A DNA stretch of 32,560 nt from Acidobacteriota bacterium (GCA_025354885.1 JANXLY010000328.1:1-32560), one strand, 5' to 3'; positions 21,066 through 29,797 are shown, counted from the stretch's first letter. Program-made: numbers and translations. Notes: generated from the letters alone by a model not told the origin.

Positions 21066-23768
21066 CTAATCGACGGCGCCGAGCCAGATTTCTGAATCGG
21101 TACGGGAGCCACTGAAGTAGATCCATTTGTCGTCGCGGCTGAAAGAAATTCCGCGGCGTTCGACTTGCCAATCTTTCGACTGGACTACAATCTGACGGAC
21201 TCCGGTATCTGTATGGAGGAGCCAGATCCTGCCCTCGTGAACAAAGAGGAGACGACGGGAGTCGGAGAACCAGTGAGGGTCCTGGCCAACATCACTCCAC
21301 TGGGTGAATTTTCGTTCCCTGAGATCATAGGATGCGATTCCGGTTATAGTGCCGTCGGCCTTTTGCGTGAAGCCGGCGATGCGAGAACCATCGGGACTCC
21401 AGTGCCAGGCGGAGAAGATTTCATCGGGTGTTTCCATGGGCGGGAGGGCCTGGGGGCTTTGTTCATTCCAGCGGCGGTCGGAATCCATGAGGAAACTGTT
21501 GAAACCGAAGATCGTATAGGCGAGTTTCTTACCGTCGGGGCTCCAGACGGGCCAGGCGGTTGTGCCAGTGGCACCGCGCGTCATTTGTTGGAAAGTGCCT
21601 CCATCCATGGAGTAAGTCCAGATTTCCCAGGCCCCACTGCGATTCGAAAAGAAGGCAAGGCGTTTGCCATCGGGGCTCCATCGTGGGCCACGATTCTTGA
21701 ATTGGTCGTCGGTCAGTTTGCGGAACCCTGCGCCGTCGGTGCCGAGTACAAAAAGGTCATCGCGATTGGACTGAGAATTGAAGGCGAGCCAGAGGCCGTT
21801 AGCACTAAGATCAGGACGAGTGAAGGGAGCCTTGCCGCTAGTGAGCGATTCGGGAGTGGACTCCAGCTGTTCTTTGACAGGATCAAAGCGAACGCGGTAG
21901 AGATTGGCGATCAGAGCATATTCAACGAAAGCAATGCGGCGGCCATCGCGACTGAAGCTGATGTGGGCGACTTCATCGACTGGCAGATGAACAGCTTCGG
22001 GGGCACCTTGGGCCTCGCCACTTTCGCGATCCAGGCGAATGCGCCAGAGGGCCATTTTTCCATCGCGGTCACTGATGAAGTAGAGGTAGCTACCGTCGGG
22101 GCTGAAGACTGGGTTCCAGTCTACGGCTGGATCTGTGAAGACAGCAACGGGTTCCGGGGTAATACCATTGCGGGGACGGGCTCTTACAGTGAACAAATCG
22201 CGCTGACCGGAGCGGGAAGCCCAGAAGGCGATGCGCTCACCGTTGGGGCTCCAATTTGGCTGAACAGCATCGCCTTTGTAGACGAGGCGGCGAGCGCCAT
22301 TGTCGACGCGGATGGCCCAGAGTTGGCTTGCAGTAGTGTAGCGATCTTCAGGGCGGATAATGCCCTCAGTGGCACAGGCGATTTCGCTGCCATCGGGACT
22401 CCATGCAGGGTTGTGGCCCATGGGGCTGAGCTTGCGGATCTGCTTCGAGGAAATTTCGTAAAGGAAGATACCTCCGTTGTCGCGTTCACTGCGGAAAGCG
22501 ATTGTGGAGCCGTCAGGGGAGAGCGCGGGTTCTGAGTCGTCGAATTTTGAAGACTCAGTGAGGAGGGAGGATACTTTTGAATTCGCGTCCATCAGGTAGA
22601 GATCCCACTTGCCGCGTTCGTTGCCTGCATAGACCAGGGTGCGGCCATCGGGACTGAGTTGCGGGAAGAATTCTGCAGCGCTTGTTTCTGTCAAAGCGCG
22701 AAAGCCGGCGCTCTCGAATTGCAAGGGAGCAGCGCTCTGGCGGCTGCGCAGGGCAAGCCAGGCGGCGAGGACGACGAGGACGGCGACGAAGCCGACGAAT
22801 GCGGCCTGGGCAGGGGCACGAGACCAGAGGGGGAGTTTTGACTGCCGTTGTTCGAGCGGGCGGCCGCTTGCGGATTGACGACCAGAAGTGGAGGCGTTGA
22901 GATCGCGTTTGAGGCGAGTGAGATCGGAGCGAAGTTCGGCGGCGCTCTGGTAACGGAGGGCGGGCTCTTTTTCGAGCAATTTGAGAATGATGCGTTCGAG
23001 TTCGGCAGGAGCTTCCGGGTTGGCAGCCAGAAGGCTTGCAGGAGCCTTATTGAGGATTGCATCGAAGAGGGCAGCGCTGGTTGCGCCACGAAAGGGGAGA
23101 GTGCGTGTAGCCATCTCGTAGAGCACCATGCCGAAGCTGAAGAGGTCGCTACGAGGATCGATGTTCTGACCCAGTGCCTGCTCGGGGCTCATGTAGGCGG
23201 CGGTACCGATGGCAACACCACTGTCGGTACGGAAGGCGGTCATGGTGGCCGAATCCCAGTTCAGGAGGTTGCGTTTGGCGAGCCCGAAGTCGAGGAGTTT
23301 GGTCTGGATGCCGGTGCCGGACTTCTCAAGGACGAAAAGGTTTGCAGGCTTGATATCGCGATGGATGATGGACTGCTGATGAGCGGCATCGAGGGCGTCG
23401 GCAACCTGAAGGCCGATGTCGAGAATTTCGCTAACGCGCAGGGGGCGGTCCTGGAGGAATTGCCGGAGTGTTTTGCCCTCGAGAAGTTCCATGACGAGGA
23501 AAGGCCGATCGCGTTCTTCACCAATGTCATAAACGACGCAGATATTGGGATGGTTGAGAGAGCTGGCGGTGCGGGCCTCGCGGCGGAAACGTTCGAGGGT
23601 TTCTCCGCCTTCATGAAAGTCATCGGGAAGAAATTTCAGAGCAACACCACGGCCAAGACGGGTGTCGGTAGCGCGCCAGACGACGCCCATGCCGCCACTG
23701 CCGAGCGGTTGCTCCAGGCGGTAATGGCCAAATAAATCACCGGAATGAAGAACGCGAGAAGGCTGCAT
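21066..23768 (-). CDS. Membrane Ser/Thr protein kinase with WD40-like (PD40) propeller
   Basis: This 900-residue protein has an N-terminal PknB-type kinase domain (about 15-285). It has the GSGGMGVVWRA loop (23-33), Lys45, catalytic HRDIKPAN (136-143), DFGLAK (160-165) and the SPE motif of the activation segment. One transmembrane helix spans about 320-340. The C-terminal half carries around eleven PD40/TolB-like repeats marked by SPDG or close variants, for example LSPDGRTLVY, WSPDGKRLAFF and FSRDDKWIYF. The propeller would lie outside the cytoplasm, making this a plausible sensor kinase. Ligand and substrates are unknown. This architecture is frequent in Acidobacteria. It starts at ATG 23768 without a clear ribosome-binding site, divergent from the heme gene cluster. 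Confidence 0.94.
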   Translation of the reverse strand: MQPSRVLHSGDLFGHYRLEQPLGSGGMGVVWRATDTRLGRGVALKFLPDDFHEGGETLERFRREARTASSLNHPNICVVYDIGEERDRPFLVMELLEGKTLRQFLQDRPLRVSEILDIGLQVADALDAAHQQSIIHRDIKPANLFVLEKSGTGIQTKLLDFGLAKRNLLNWDSATMTAFRTDSGVAIGTAAYMSPEQALGQNIDPRSDLFSFGMVLYEMATRTLPFRGATSAALFDAILNKAPASLLAANPEAPAELERIILKLLEKEPALRYQSAAELRSDLTRLKRDLNASTSGRQSASGRPLEQRQSKLPLWSRAPAQAAFVGFVAVLVVLAAWLALRSRQSAAPLQFESAGFRALTETSAAEFFPQLSPDGRTLVYAGNERGKWDLYLMDANSKVSSLLTESSKFDDSEPALSPDGSTIAFRSERDNGGIFLYEISSKQIRKLSPMGHNPAWSPDGSEIACATEGIIRPEDRYTTASQLWAIRVDNGARRLVYKGDAVQPNWSPNGERIAFWASRSGQRDLFTVRARPRNGITPEPVAVFTDPAVDWNPVFSPDGSYLYFISDRDGKMALWRIRLDRESGEAQGAPEAVHLPVDEVAHISFSRDGRRIAFVEYALIANLYRVRFDPVKEQLESTPESLTSGKAPFTRPDLSANGLWLAFNSQSNRDDLFVLGTDGAGFRKLTDDQFKNRGPRWSPDGKRLAFFSNRSGAWEIWTYSMDGGTFQQMTRGATGTTAWPVWSPDGKKLAYTIFGFNSFLMDSDRRWNEQSPQALPPMETPDEIFSAWHWSPDGSRIAGFTQKADGTITGIASYDLRERKFTQWSDVGQDPHWFSDSRRLLFVHEGRIWLLHTDTGVRQIVVQSKDWQVERRGISFSRDDKWIYFSGSRTDSEIWLGAVD

Positions 23769-23818
23769 CGGTCATCAATAAAACGAGTGTCGGCTAGAAT
23801 GAAAGTGTAACAGGGCGA
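23769..23818. promoter_or_regulatory. Divergent promoter gap, kinase / oxidase-assembly operon
   Basis: This 50-bp gap separates the kinase and CtaA-like starts. On the plus strand TAGAAT (23795-23800) is a good -10 match, placing a start near 23807, and AGGG just before ATG 23819 can serve as ribosome-binding site. No convincing -35 box was found. Confidence 0.4.
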
Positions 23819-24478
23819 ATGAATAGTCGTGAGCAGAGTTGGCGTTTTCTAAGTGCGGGTGCCGTGTGCGCGCTGGTTCTGTCTGCTATTACCGTCTTTG
23901 CGCTACGCGCGGAAGTACCTAAAGAAAGCGCTGGATTGGCCTGCGTGGTGGACGTGCTGCTGCAATTGGCTTTTGCTTTGGCTTGCGCCTTTGCATTGCG
24001 GATTAGTGGATGGAGTGAGGGGCTGGAACAGTTTATCGATCACGGAACGCCTTCTTTGCGAAGTCTGAGTGTGGTTGCGCCGTGGCTAGTGCTGCTGCAG
24101 ATTGGCATGGGTGCTGCACTGAGGTACCGTTTGATGGGTGCCATGTCGCATGTGGCAGGGGCAATGCTAGTGGGGGCATTTTTGCTTTATTTCGCGACTG
24201 GTGTGATGGCACCGGCTCCAAAGGGACATCACGCGCGGAGTGCGGCGATCCTGCTGTTGTGGGTGGTGGTGGCCCAAGTTGTGTTTGGCATCGGGGCCTA
24301 TGTGGTGCGTTATGGGCAGGGAGATGGGAATGGATTGACGGACTCGCGGATCTTCTCGATTGTGCACATCATCAGCGGGGCGCTGACACTGGCGGCGACG
24401 CTGCTATCAGGAATGCTGGTGCGCAAGAGCGTGTTGAAGCAGGAGGTTGCCGGACTGCCGTCTTCACCGACTGCGTGA
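23819..24478 (+). CDS. CtaA/COX15-like six-helix membrane protein
   Basis: This 219-residue protein has about six membrane helices (near 11-30, 40-60, 85-103, 110-130, 142-165 and 180-202). Two histidines lie at helix starts in SHVAGAML and VHIISGALTL, and LLQIGMGAALRY resembles the COX15/CtaA heme A synthase pattern. Canonical CtaA is 300-350 residues with eight helices and four key histidines, so this is a shorter or divergent form. The call rests mainly on its position 11 bp before ctaB, which makes the heme O that CtaA oxidises. It could instead be another small heme-handling membrane protein. An AGGG site precedes ATG 23819. Confidence 0.65.
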   Translation: MNSREQSWRFLSAGAVCALVLSAITVFALRAEVPKESAGLACVVDVLLQLAFALACAFALRISGWSEGLEQFIDHGTPSLRSLSVVAPWLVLLQIGMGAALRYRLMGAMSHVAGAMLVGAFLLYFATGVMAPAPKGHHARSAAILLLWVVVAQVVFGIGAYVVRYGQGDGNGLTDSRIFSIVHIISGALTLAATLLSGMLVRKSVLKQEVAGLPSSPTA

Positions 24479-24489
24479 TTGCTGAATTC

Positions 24490-25353
24490 ATGTCTCTTTT
24501 TAACGACTACGTTGCGCTGACCAAACCCCGGATTACGTGGCTCATTCTGATGAGCACGGCGGTTGGCTTCTATTTTGGATTGCCCAACCTGAAGCCGGAA
24601 ATGATGCATATTGTGTTGCTGCATCTGATTGTCGGGACTGCGCTGATTGCTAGTGGGACAGCAGCATTGAACCAGTGGTGGGAACGGGAGTCTGACCGCT
24701 ACATGGCACGCACAGCGGCGCGGCCATTGCCTGCGGGGAAGATCCCGGCGACCAACGCGCTGGTGTTTGGCATCGTGCTCTCAGCTTTGGGCTTTGGAGA
24801 ATTGTGGCTGGGCTGCAACCCGCTGACAGCCTGGCTGGGACTCTTTACACTGGTCACATATCTTTTCTGCTACACGCCGCTGAAGCGGATTTCACCGCAC
24901 TCGACAACAGTAGGGGCAATCCCGGGAGCAATGCCGCCTCTGATCGGATTTGCAGCTGCGTCCGGAGTTTTGACCGTTGAGGCCTGGGCGCTGTATGCAA
25001 TCTTGTTCGTGTGGCAATTCCCACATTTTTATGCGATTGCCTGGATGTATCGCGAGGAGTATGGCAAGGCGGGAATCCGGATGTTGCCCGTGGTGGAGCC
25101 GGAAGGAAGCTCGACGGGGAATCGTATTTTGTGGACTTCCATTCTGATGGTGCCGACGAGTCTGTTGCCATCGATGCTGGCGATGAGTGGCAAGGTGTAT
25201 CTGGCGACGGCGATCCTGATGGGGGCGATGCTGCTGTTTTGCGCTGTAAAAATGTTCAGGGAGCGAAGCAGAGAAAATGCGCGCGGAGTATTGCTGGCAT
25301 CGGTTGTTTACCTGCCGGTACTTTACGCAGTGCTGATCTTTGCCCCAAAGTAG
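24490..25353 (+). CDS. ctaB: Protoheme IX farnesyltransferase (heme O synthase)
   Basis: CtaB attaches a farnesyl group to heme B, giving heme O for terminal oxidases. The 287-residue UbiA-family protein starts FNDYVALTKPRITWLI and has the first aspartate-rich-type motif NQWWERESDRYMARTAARPLP (first 20 residues from 61) and the second region YTPLKRISPHSTTVGAIPGA. WQFPHFYAIAW is a highly characteristic CtaB/CyoE segment. About eight or nine membrane helices are visible. ATG 24490 is used; a GTG at 24475 overlapping the upstream stop is an alternative. The ABC ATPase starts 4 bp after its stop, indicating one operon. Confidence 0.95.
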   Translation: MSLFNDYVALTKPRITWLILMSTAVGFYFGLPNLKPEMMHIVLLHLIVGTALIASGTAALNQWWERESDRYMARTAARPLPAGKIPATNALVFGIVLSALGFGELWLGCNPLTAWLGLFTLVTYLFCYTPLKRISPHSTTVGAIPGAMPPLIGFAAASGVLTVEAWALYAILFVWQFPHFYAIAWMYREEYGKAGIRMLPVVEPEGSSTGNRILWTSILMVPTSLLPSMLAMSGKVYLATAILMGAMLLFCAVKMFRERSRENARGVLLASVVYLPVLYAVLIFAPK

Positions 25354-25357
25354 AGCC

Positions 25358-26281
25358 ATGATACTTGCCGTTGAAAGTGTGACGCATCGATACGGGCCGC
25401 TTGTAGCGCTCGACGACTTTACGATGCATCTGAACCGGAGAGAGATCGTTGGGTTGCTGGGGCCAAATGGATCGGGGAAATCAACGCTGCTGCGACTGAT
25501 TTCGACGATGGTGAAGGCGCAGACGGGGCGAGTGGAAGTTTGTGGATTTGATGCCGCCAAGCACGCGCAAGCGGTAAGGTCGCGCATCGGAGTTGTATTC
25601 CAGACGGCCACGCTCGACAAGCTGCTGACGATTGAAGAAAACCTGTTGGCCTGCGGTTGTTTCTACGGTATGTCTGGTAGAACTTTGCACGAACGAGTGA
25701 GATCGGCGATGCAGCAGTTGGGCATCGATGATCGCCGCGATGAGCTTGGCAAGACACTTTCGGGCGGCTTGCAGCGGCGGGCGGAAATTGCAAGAGCGTT
25801 GTTGCATGAACCGCAGTTGCTGATCCTCGATGAGCCGACTACGGGACTTGACCCGGTGGCGAGGGAAGATTTCTGGACGGCGATTGAGGGATTGCGCGAG
25901 AAGAAGAGTACGGCCATTGTTGTCTCGACGCACTTGTTTGAAGAAGCCGAGCGTTGCGATTCGCTGATCCTTCTGGACAAAGGATTGCGAGTTGCGGAAG
26001 GGACGCCAGAAGAATTGAAGGCCATGATTGGCGGCCAGGTAATCGAATTAAAAGCCCGCGAAGCCGTGGCGGCGCTTGACATATTGAAGCAACAGTTTGA
26101 GGTACCCATGCGGATTGTGGATGGCGTGATCTGGGTGGAGGCGGAGGAAGCGCACCGACTGATTCCGAGGCTGGTGGACGCGCTGCCGGGTGAAGTGTTG
26201 TCCATTGGATTGCACGAGCCGACACTGGCCGATGTGTTTCGCAAAGTGACCAACAGAATTGCAGTGGCGGTGAGCGTATGA
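25358..26281 (+). CDS. ABC transporter ATP-binding protein
   Basis: This 307-residue ATPase has Walker A GPNGSGKS (35-42), the Q-loop in VVFQTATLD, signature LSGGLQRR (134-141), Walker B LLILDEPTTGLDP (154-166) and the H-loop STHLFEEA. The C-terminal 75 residues form the extra domain typical of ABC-2 export ATPases of the DrrA/CcmA/NosF type. Its stop overlaps the permease start (ATGA), so the two work as a pair. Sitting between ctaB and sco1, the exporter probably serves oxidase biogenesis, for instance moving heme, copper or another cofactor. That role is inferred from position only. Confidence 0.92.
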   Translation: MILAVESVTHRYGPLVALDDFTMHLNRREIVGLLGPNGSGKSTLLRLISTMVKAQTGRVEVCGFDAAKHAQAVRSRIGVVFQTATLDKLLTIEENLLACGCFYGMSGRTLHERVRSAMQQLGIDDRRDELGKTLSGGLQRRAEIARALLHEPQLLILDEPTTGLDPVAREDFWTAIEGLREKKSTAIVVSTHLFEEAERCDSLILLDKGLRVAEGTPEELKAMIGGQVIELKAREAVAALDILKQQFEVPMRIVDGVIWVEAEEAHRLIPRLVDALPGEVLSIGLHEPTLADVFRKVTNRIAVAVSV

Positions 26282-27003
26282 TGCTGGCAGCCGTTGCGCT
26301 GGCGAGACGCGAGATGATCAAGTTCTGGAGAGAGAAGGCGCGGGTGGCGGGCTTTGCGGCGGCACCGCTGTTGTTCTGGTTTGTCGTGAGTGCGGGCTTT
26401 AACGACTTTGCCCGGTTCTATGGTGGATCGATTGCATTGGCGCTCATGTTCTCGGCAGTTTTTTCGAACATGACGCTGATTGATGATCGAAGGGAAGGAT
26501 TTCTGGCCGGGGTGATGGTGACGCCGGCACCAAGGTCGGCGATTGTATTGGGGAAGGTGGGAGGATCTGCAATGCTGGCCTGGCTGCAGAGCCTGGTATT
26601 TCTTTTCTTTCTGCCCATGACGGGACTTGTACCTGGATTTTTTGGGGTGCTGGGGAGTCTCGCGGTGCTTGCCCTGATTTCGTTGTTGTTTACTCTGGTG
26701 GGATTTCTTTGCGCGTGGAAGATGCCTTCGACGCAGGCCTTTCACGGGGTGGTAAACATGCTTCTGATGCCGATGTGGATGCTGTCCGGATCTCTGTTCC
26801 GCTTTGGCGAGGCGCACCCATGGATGCAGTTGGCGATGCGGCTGAACCCGATGACTTATGCGATCTCGTTACTGAACAGCTGTCTGGGAATTGAGGCGCC
26901 CTTCACTGCTGGCTTGAGTGTTGTGGTGCTATTCGTCTGGACGCTGACACTGTCTGGCATTGCCGTGGTGTGGGTGGGGAAGAGTGAACATGCTGCGGCG
27001 TGA
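26278..27003 (+). CDS. ABC-2 type transporter permease
   Basis: The 241-residue protein has six hydrophobic segments and the general plan of ABC-2 permeases. An N-terminal amphipathic stretch (LARREMIKFWREKARV) leads into the first helix. LIDDRREGFLAGVMVTPAPRSAIVLGK sits between helices (first 20 residues cover the typical coupling region). Near the C-terminus are MLLMPMWMLSGSLF and LNPMTYAISLL, both frequent in this family. It pairs with the ATPase upstream through an ATGA overlap, and the Sco1 start lies inside its last codons. The transported molecule is not known. Confidence 0.9.
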   Translation: MMLAAVALARREMIKFWREKARVAGFAAAPLLFWFVVSAGFNDFARFYGGSIALALMFSAVFSNMTLIDDRREGFLAGVMVTPAPRSAIVLGKVGGSAMLAWLQSLVFLFFLPMTGLVPGFFGVLGSLAVLALISLLFTLVGFLCAWKMPSTQAFHGVVNMLLMPMWMLSGSLFRFGEAHPWMQLAMRLNPMTYAISLLNSCLGIEAPFTAGLSVVVLFVWTLTLSGIAVVWVGKSEHAAA

Positions 27004-27541
27004 GTGGTTGCTGGCAGCAGTGGGGATTGTGGGCTGCAAGCGCAAAAGTGTTTTGCCGGAATTGGGCATGATCGCGTCGTTTGAATTCACCGACCAGATG
27101 GGCAAGACCTTTGCAAGTTCGCAACTGAGGGGTAAGGTCTGGGTGGCCGATTTCTTTTTCACGAATTGTCCCGGCCCTTGTCCACGCATGTCCAATCAGT
27201 TGCGCAGAGTGCAGGAAGAGACCGGGAATCTTGCAGGCGTGCATCTGGTCAGCATCAGCGTGGATCCGGATCGGGATACACCGGCAGCTATGGAATCATT
27301 TGCCAAGCGCTACCAGGCGAAGCCAGATCGCTGGACCTTTTTGACCGGAGCCAAGGAGCTGATTCGCAAGCTGATGGTTGAATCGTTTTACCTTGGCTTT
27401 GCAGATACGATGCAGGAACACTCCACGCGGTTTGTGCTTGTGGATCAGGACATGAAGATCCGTGGATTTTACGACTCCTTCGCCAAAGACAGCATCGACA
27501 AGTTGATTGAGGACATCAGGAACTTACATGACCGTACATGA
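26990..27541 (+). CDS. Sco1/SenC-family copper chaperone lipoprotein
   Basis: Sco proteins deliver copper to, or reduce, the CuA site of cytochrome c oxidase. The 183-residue product has a lipoprotein-type signal ending IVGC (Cys16), so it is probably anchored at the outer face of the inner membrane. The copper site is complete: Cys60 and Cys64 in CPGPC, and His144 in EHSTRFVLVD. The redoxin-like fold is seen in KVWVADFFFTNC and LVSISVDPDRDTP. ATG 26990 overlaps the permease end by 14 bp, and the stop overlaps the DUF420 gene by 14 bp. The context with ctaB and a CtaM-like protein supports oxidase assembly. Confidence 0.94.
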   Translation: MLRREWLLAAVGIVGCKRKSVLPELGMIASFEFTDQMGKTFASSQLRGKVWVADFFFTNCPGPCPRMSNQLRRVQEETGNLAGVHLVSISVDPDRDTPAAMESFAKRYQAKPDRWTFLTGAKELIRKLMVESFYLGFADTMQEHSTRFVLVDQDMKIRGFYDSFAKDSIDKLIEDIRNLHDRT

Positions 27542-27941
27542 TCTACCCGCCGTAAATGCGAGCTTGAATGCGCTGGCAACGATCCTGCTTCTCTATGGCT
27601 ACAGGCTGATCCGGCAGGGCAGACGGGAGCAACACAAGAAGGTGATGTTGAGTGCGTTTGGCGTCTCGATCGTTTTTCTCATTTGTTATCTCGTTTATCA
27701 CGCAGAAGTAGGCAGCGTGCCATACAAGGGCACTGGATTGATGCGGACCCTTTATTTCATGATTCTGATTCCGCATGTAATTCTGGCGGCCACTGTACCG
27801 ATGCTGGCAGGTATCACCTTGTGGTGGGCCTTTCAAGAACGTTTTGACAAGCACCGCAAGATTGCCCGGATTACATTTCCCATCTGGCTTTTTGTATCGG
27901 TCACGGGCGTGATTGTTTATTTGATGCTCTATATTTTTTAG
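27528..27941 (+). CDS. DUF420 membrane protein (CtaM-like)
   Basis: The 137-residue protein has four membrane helices and histidines at 36, 58, 83 and 109. DUF420 segments include LLLYGYRLIRQGRREQHKKVM, of which the first 20 residues define the family start, plus CYLVYHAEVGSVPY and LIPHVILAATVPM. In Bacillus the DUF420 protein CtaM is needed to mature a heme-A oxidase, which fits the operon here. An AGGA site lies before ATG 27528, and the gene overlaps sco1 by 14 bp. It ends the plus-strand operon, 2 bp from the convergent ROK gene. Confidence 0.9.
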   Translation: MTVHDLPAVNASLNALATILLLYGYRLIRQGRREQHKKVMLSAFGVSIVFLICYLVYHAEVGSVPYKGTGLMRTLYFMILIPHVILAATVPMLAGITLWWAFQERFDKHRKIARITFPIWLFVSVTGVIVYLMLYIF

Positions 27942-27943
27942 GG

Positions 27944-28780
27944 TTAGCGGGTAAGGCGCCTGGCTAAAGCGAGTGCGCCAATCACTCCAGCACGAGCACC
28001 CAGCCTGGCGCGAACGATTTTTGGCAGCGGCGCATAATCGTTCATCTCCTGCTTTGCCGATTGCTGCACCATGCTGATCATCCCGGGCCGTAAAGAAATT
28101 CCACCGCCGAGAATCAGGATTTCAGGGGAATAGGCGCAGGTGAGATTGACAGCCATCTGTCCCAGATAGTGGGCCTCCATTGCCCAGGCAAAATGGCTAT
28201 CTGGAAGTTGTTCTGATTGCTCTACATTCCAGCGTGCGGCCATCGCGGGACCGGCAGCAAGGCCCTCGAGACAATCTCCGTGAACCGGGCAATTGCCTTC
28301 AAAAGCATCACCGGCAAAGCGACGTACACGCATGTGGCCGACCTCGGGGTGAAGCAGGCCATGGACCAAGTGCCCGTTGATCATGGCAGCACCACCGATG
28401 CCGGTGCCAACTGTGACATAGGCAAAGTGTTTCGAATTTTGAGCTGCACCCCATAGATGTTCACCGAGCGCAGCGCCATTGACATCGGTATCGAGAATGG
28501 CCGGACAGCCGAGCACCTTTTCGATGGCCGCCTGAATCTTGAAGCCGCGCCATTCGAGTTTGGGCGTCAAGGGCGCGATACGGCCTTTGGCGATCTGAAG
28601 GGGGCCGAAGCAAGCGATCCCCGCCCGCTTCAATTTGCGGCCGGAAAAGAACGCCGCTACTCGGGCAATGGTTTCTTTGGGTGAAGTTGTAGGGATGGCT
28701 TCACTGATGTGGATGTCCTGGGGGCTGGTCCCGTAGGCACAGACAAATTTGGTTCCGCCGGCTTCGATTGCTGCGTACAT
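27944..28780 (-). CDS. ROK-family kinase, fructokinase type
   Basis: This 278-residue kinase has the fructokinase form of the ROK fold. It starts YAAIEAGGTKFVCAYG, with GFGP-like ACFGPL near 57-61, Asp99 in LDTDVNGAALGE as likely catalytic base, and TVGTGIGG. The zinc site is His149, Cys164, His167 and Cys170 in the GHMRVRRFAGDAF and CPVHGDCLEGLAAGPA region, a pattern of bacterial fructokinases (ScrK/GmuE/YdhR) rather than glucokinases. ATG 28780 is chosen over an upstream TTG. No Shine-Dalgarno sequence is evident. It is divergent from the secreted BNR enzyme, so it may act on sugars released outside, although this is not shown by the sequence. Confidence 0.88.
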   Translation of the reverse strand: MYAAIEAGGTKFVCAYGTSPQDIHISEAIPTTSPKETIARVAAFFSGRKLKRAGIACFGPLQIAKGRIAPLTPKLEWRGFKIQAAIEKVLGCPAILDTDVNGAALGEHLWGAAQNSKHFAYVTVGTGIGGAAMINGHLVHGLLHPEVGHMRVRRFAGDAFEGNCPVHGDCLEGLAAGPAMAARWNVEQSEQLPDSHFAWAMEAHYLGQMAVNLTCAYSPEILILGGGISLRPGMISMVQQSAKQEMNDYAPLPKIVRARLGARAGVIGALALARRLTR

Positions 28781-28813
28781 GATGGCACTAACCAATATAA
28801 ACTTGATTGCTGT
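28781..28813. promoter_or_regulatory. Symmetric -10 element between divergent ROK and BNR genes
   Basis: The 33-bp gap contains overlapping -10 candidates on both strands: TATAAA (28796-28801) for the plus strand and TATATT (28794-28799) for the minus strand. Any -35 elements would fall within the coding regions. Both transcripts would have very short leaders. Confidence 0.35.
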
Positions 28814-29797
28814 ATGAAACTTGCAATCTTTCTGTTACCGGTGCTGGGGATGGCGCAAATCCAGCAGAGCTTCGTTTATGAAAAGGCTCCGATTCCGGAG
28901 TGCCATGCTTCGACGATTGTAGAGACTGCGCCTGGCGAGTTTTTTGCGTCCTGGTTTGGGGGAAGCCGCGAAGGGGCGAAGGATGTTGCGATCTGGGGCT
29001 CGCGATTGAGTGAAGGCAAGTGGGGTGCGCCTGTTGAGATCGCGCGGGAAAAGAACATGTCCACTTACAACCCGGTGGTGTTTCATACCAAGGATAAGAA
29101 GCTGTGGCTTTATTACAAGTTTGGCCTCAGTCCGAAGACCTGGAATGGAGCCAAGCTCTCTTCTGTTGACGGAGGCAGAACATGGAGCGAGAAGGAATAT
29201 CTGCCAGCAGGTCTGTTGGGGCCGATCAAGAATAAGCCTTATGTAATGGCCGATGGAACGATCATTTCAGGTACGAGTGTGGAGAGCGATTTCGCCTGGA
29301 CTGTCTGGGTGGAGCGCTCCACGGACAATGGCTACAGCTGGACCAAGCACGGGCCCGTTGTTTACCCTGACGAGGCACACGGAATCATCCAGCCCGCAGT
29401 GGTTCCGATCGGAAAGACCTTGCGGATGTATATGCGTTCGACGCAAAAGATCGGCTTCATTACGTATTCAGATTCCAAGGACGGCGGGAAAACCTGGTCG
29501 AGTGCGAAAATTACGAATCTGCCCAATCCAAATAGCGGCATTGATGCCGTGGCGTTGAAAGATGGGCGCATTGTGCTGATCTACAACCACACGGCGAAGG
29601 GGCGATCCCCGCTCAACATTGCGGTGAGTAAAGATGGCGACAAGTGGACCGAGCCGATTGTGCTGGAATCGGAACCGGGCGAGTATTCGTATCCGGCGAT
29701 CATACAGGCGGCGGACGGCAAGGTGCATGCGACCTGGACCTGGAAGCGGGAACGGGTAAAGCACGCCGTGATTCCGCTGGAGTCATTGCCGAAATAG
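28814..29797 (+). CDS. Secreted BNR/Asp-box sialidase-like enzyme
   Basis: The 327-residue protein has a signal peptide (MKLAIFLLPVLGMAQ) and a six-bladed sialidase-type propeller with several Asp boxes: SVDGGRTWS, STDNGYSWT, SKDGGKTWS and SKDGDKW. The opening ECHASTIVE with FFASWFGGSREGAKDVAIW is typical of the BNR_2 (exo-sialidase-like, COG4692) group. Conserved blades include YNPVVFHTKDKKLWLYYKFG and YSYPAIIQAADGKVHATWTW. True sialidase activity is uncertain because the arginine triad was not confirmed; other glycoside or uncharacterised activities are possible. ATG 28814 lacks a clear ribosome-binding site. The stop directly abuts that of the DASS transporter. Confidence 0.88.
   Translation: MKLAIFLLPVLGMAQIQQSFVYEKAPIPECHASTIVETAPGEFFASWFGGSREGAKDVAIWGSRLSEGKWGAPVEIAREKNMSTYNPVVFHTKDKKLWLYYKFGLSPKTWNGAKLSSVDGGRTWSEKEYLPAGLLGPIKNKPYVMADGTIISGTSVESDFAWTVWVERSTDNGYSWTKHGPVVYPDEAHGIIQPAVVPIGKTLRMYMRSTQKIGFITYSDSKDGGKTWSSAKITNLPNPNSGIDAVALKDGRIVLIYNHTAKGRSPLNIAVSKDGDKWTEPIVLESEPGEYSYPAIIQAADGKVHATWTWKRERVKHAVIPLESLPK

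Noticed and set aside
21165-22535. Long plus-strand open frame (456 codons)
   Set aside because: It lies antisense to the kinase propeller repeats; its repeated motifs mirror the SPDG codons of the kinase gene.
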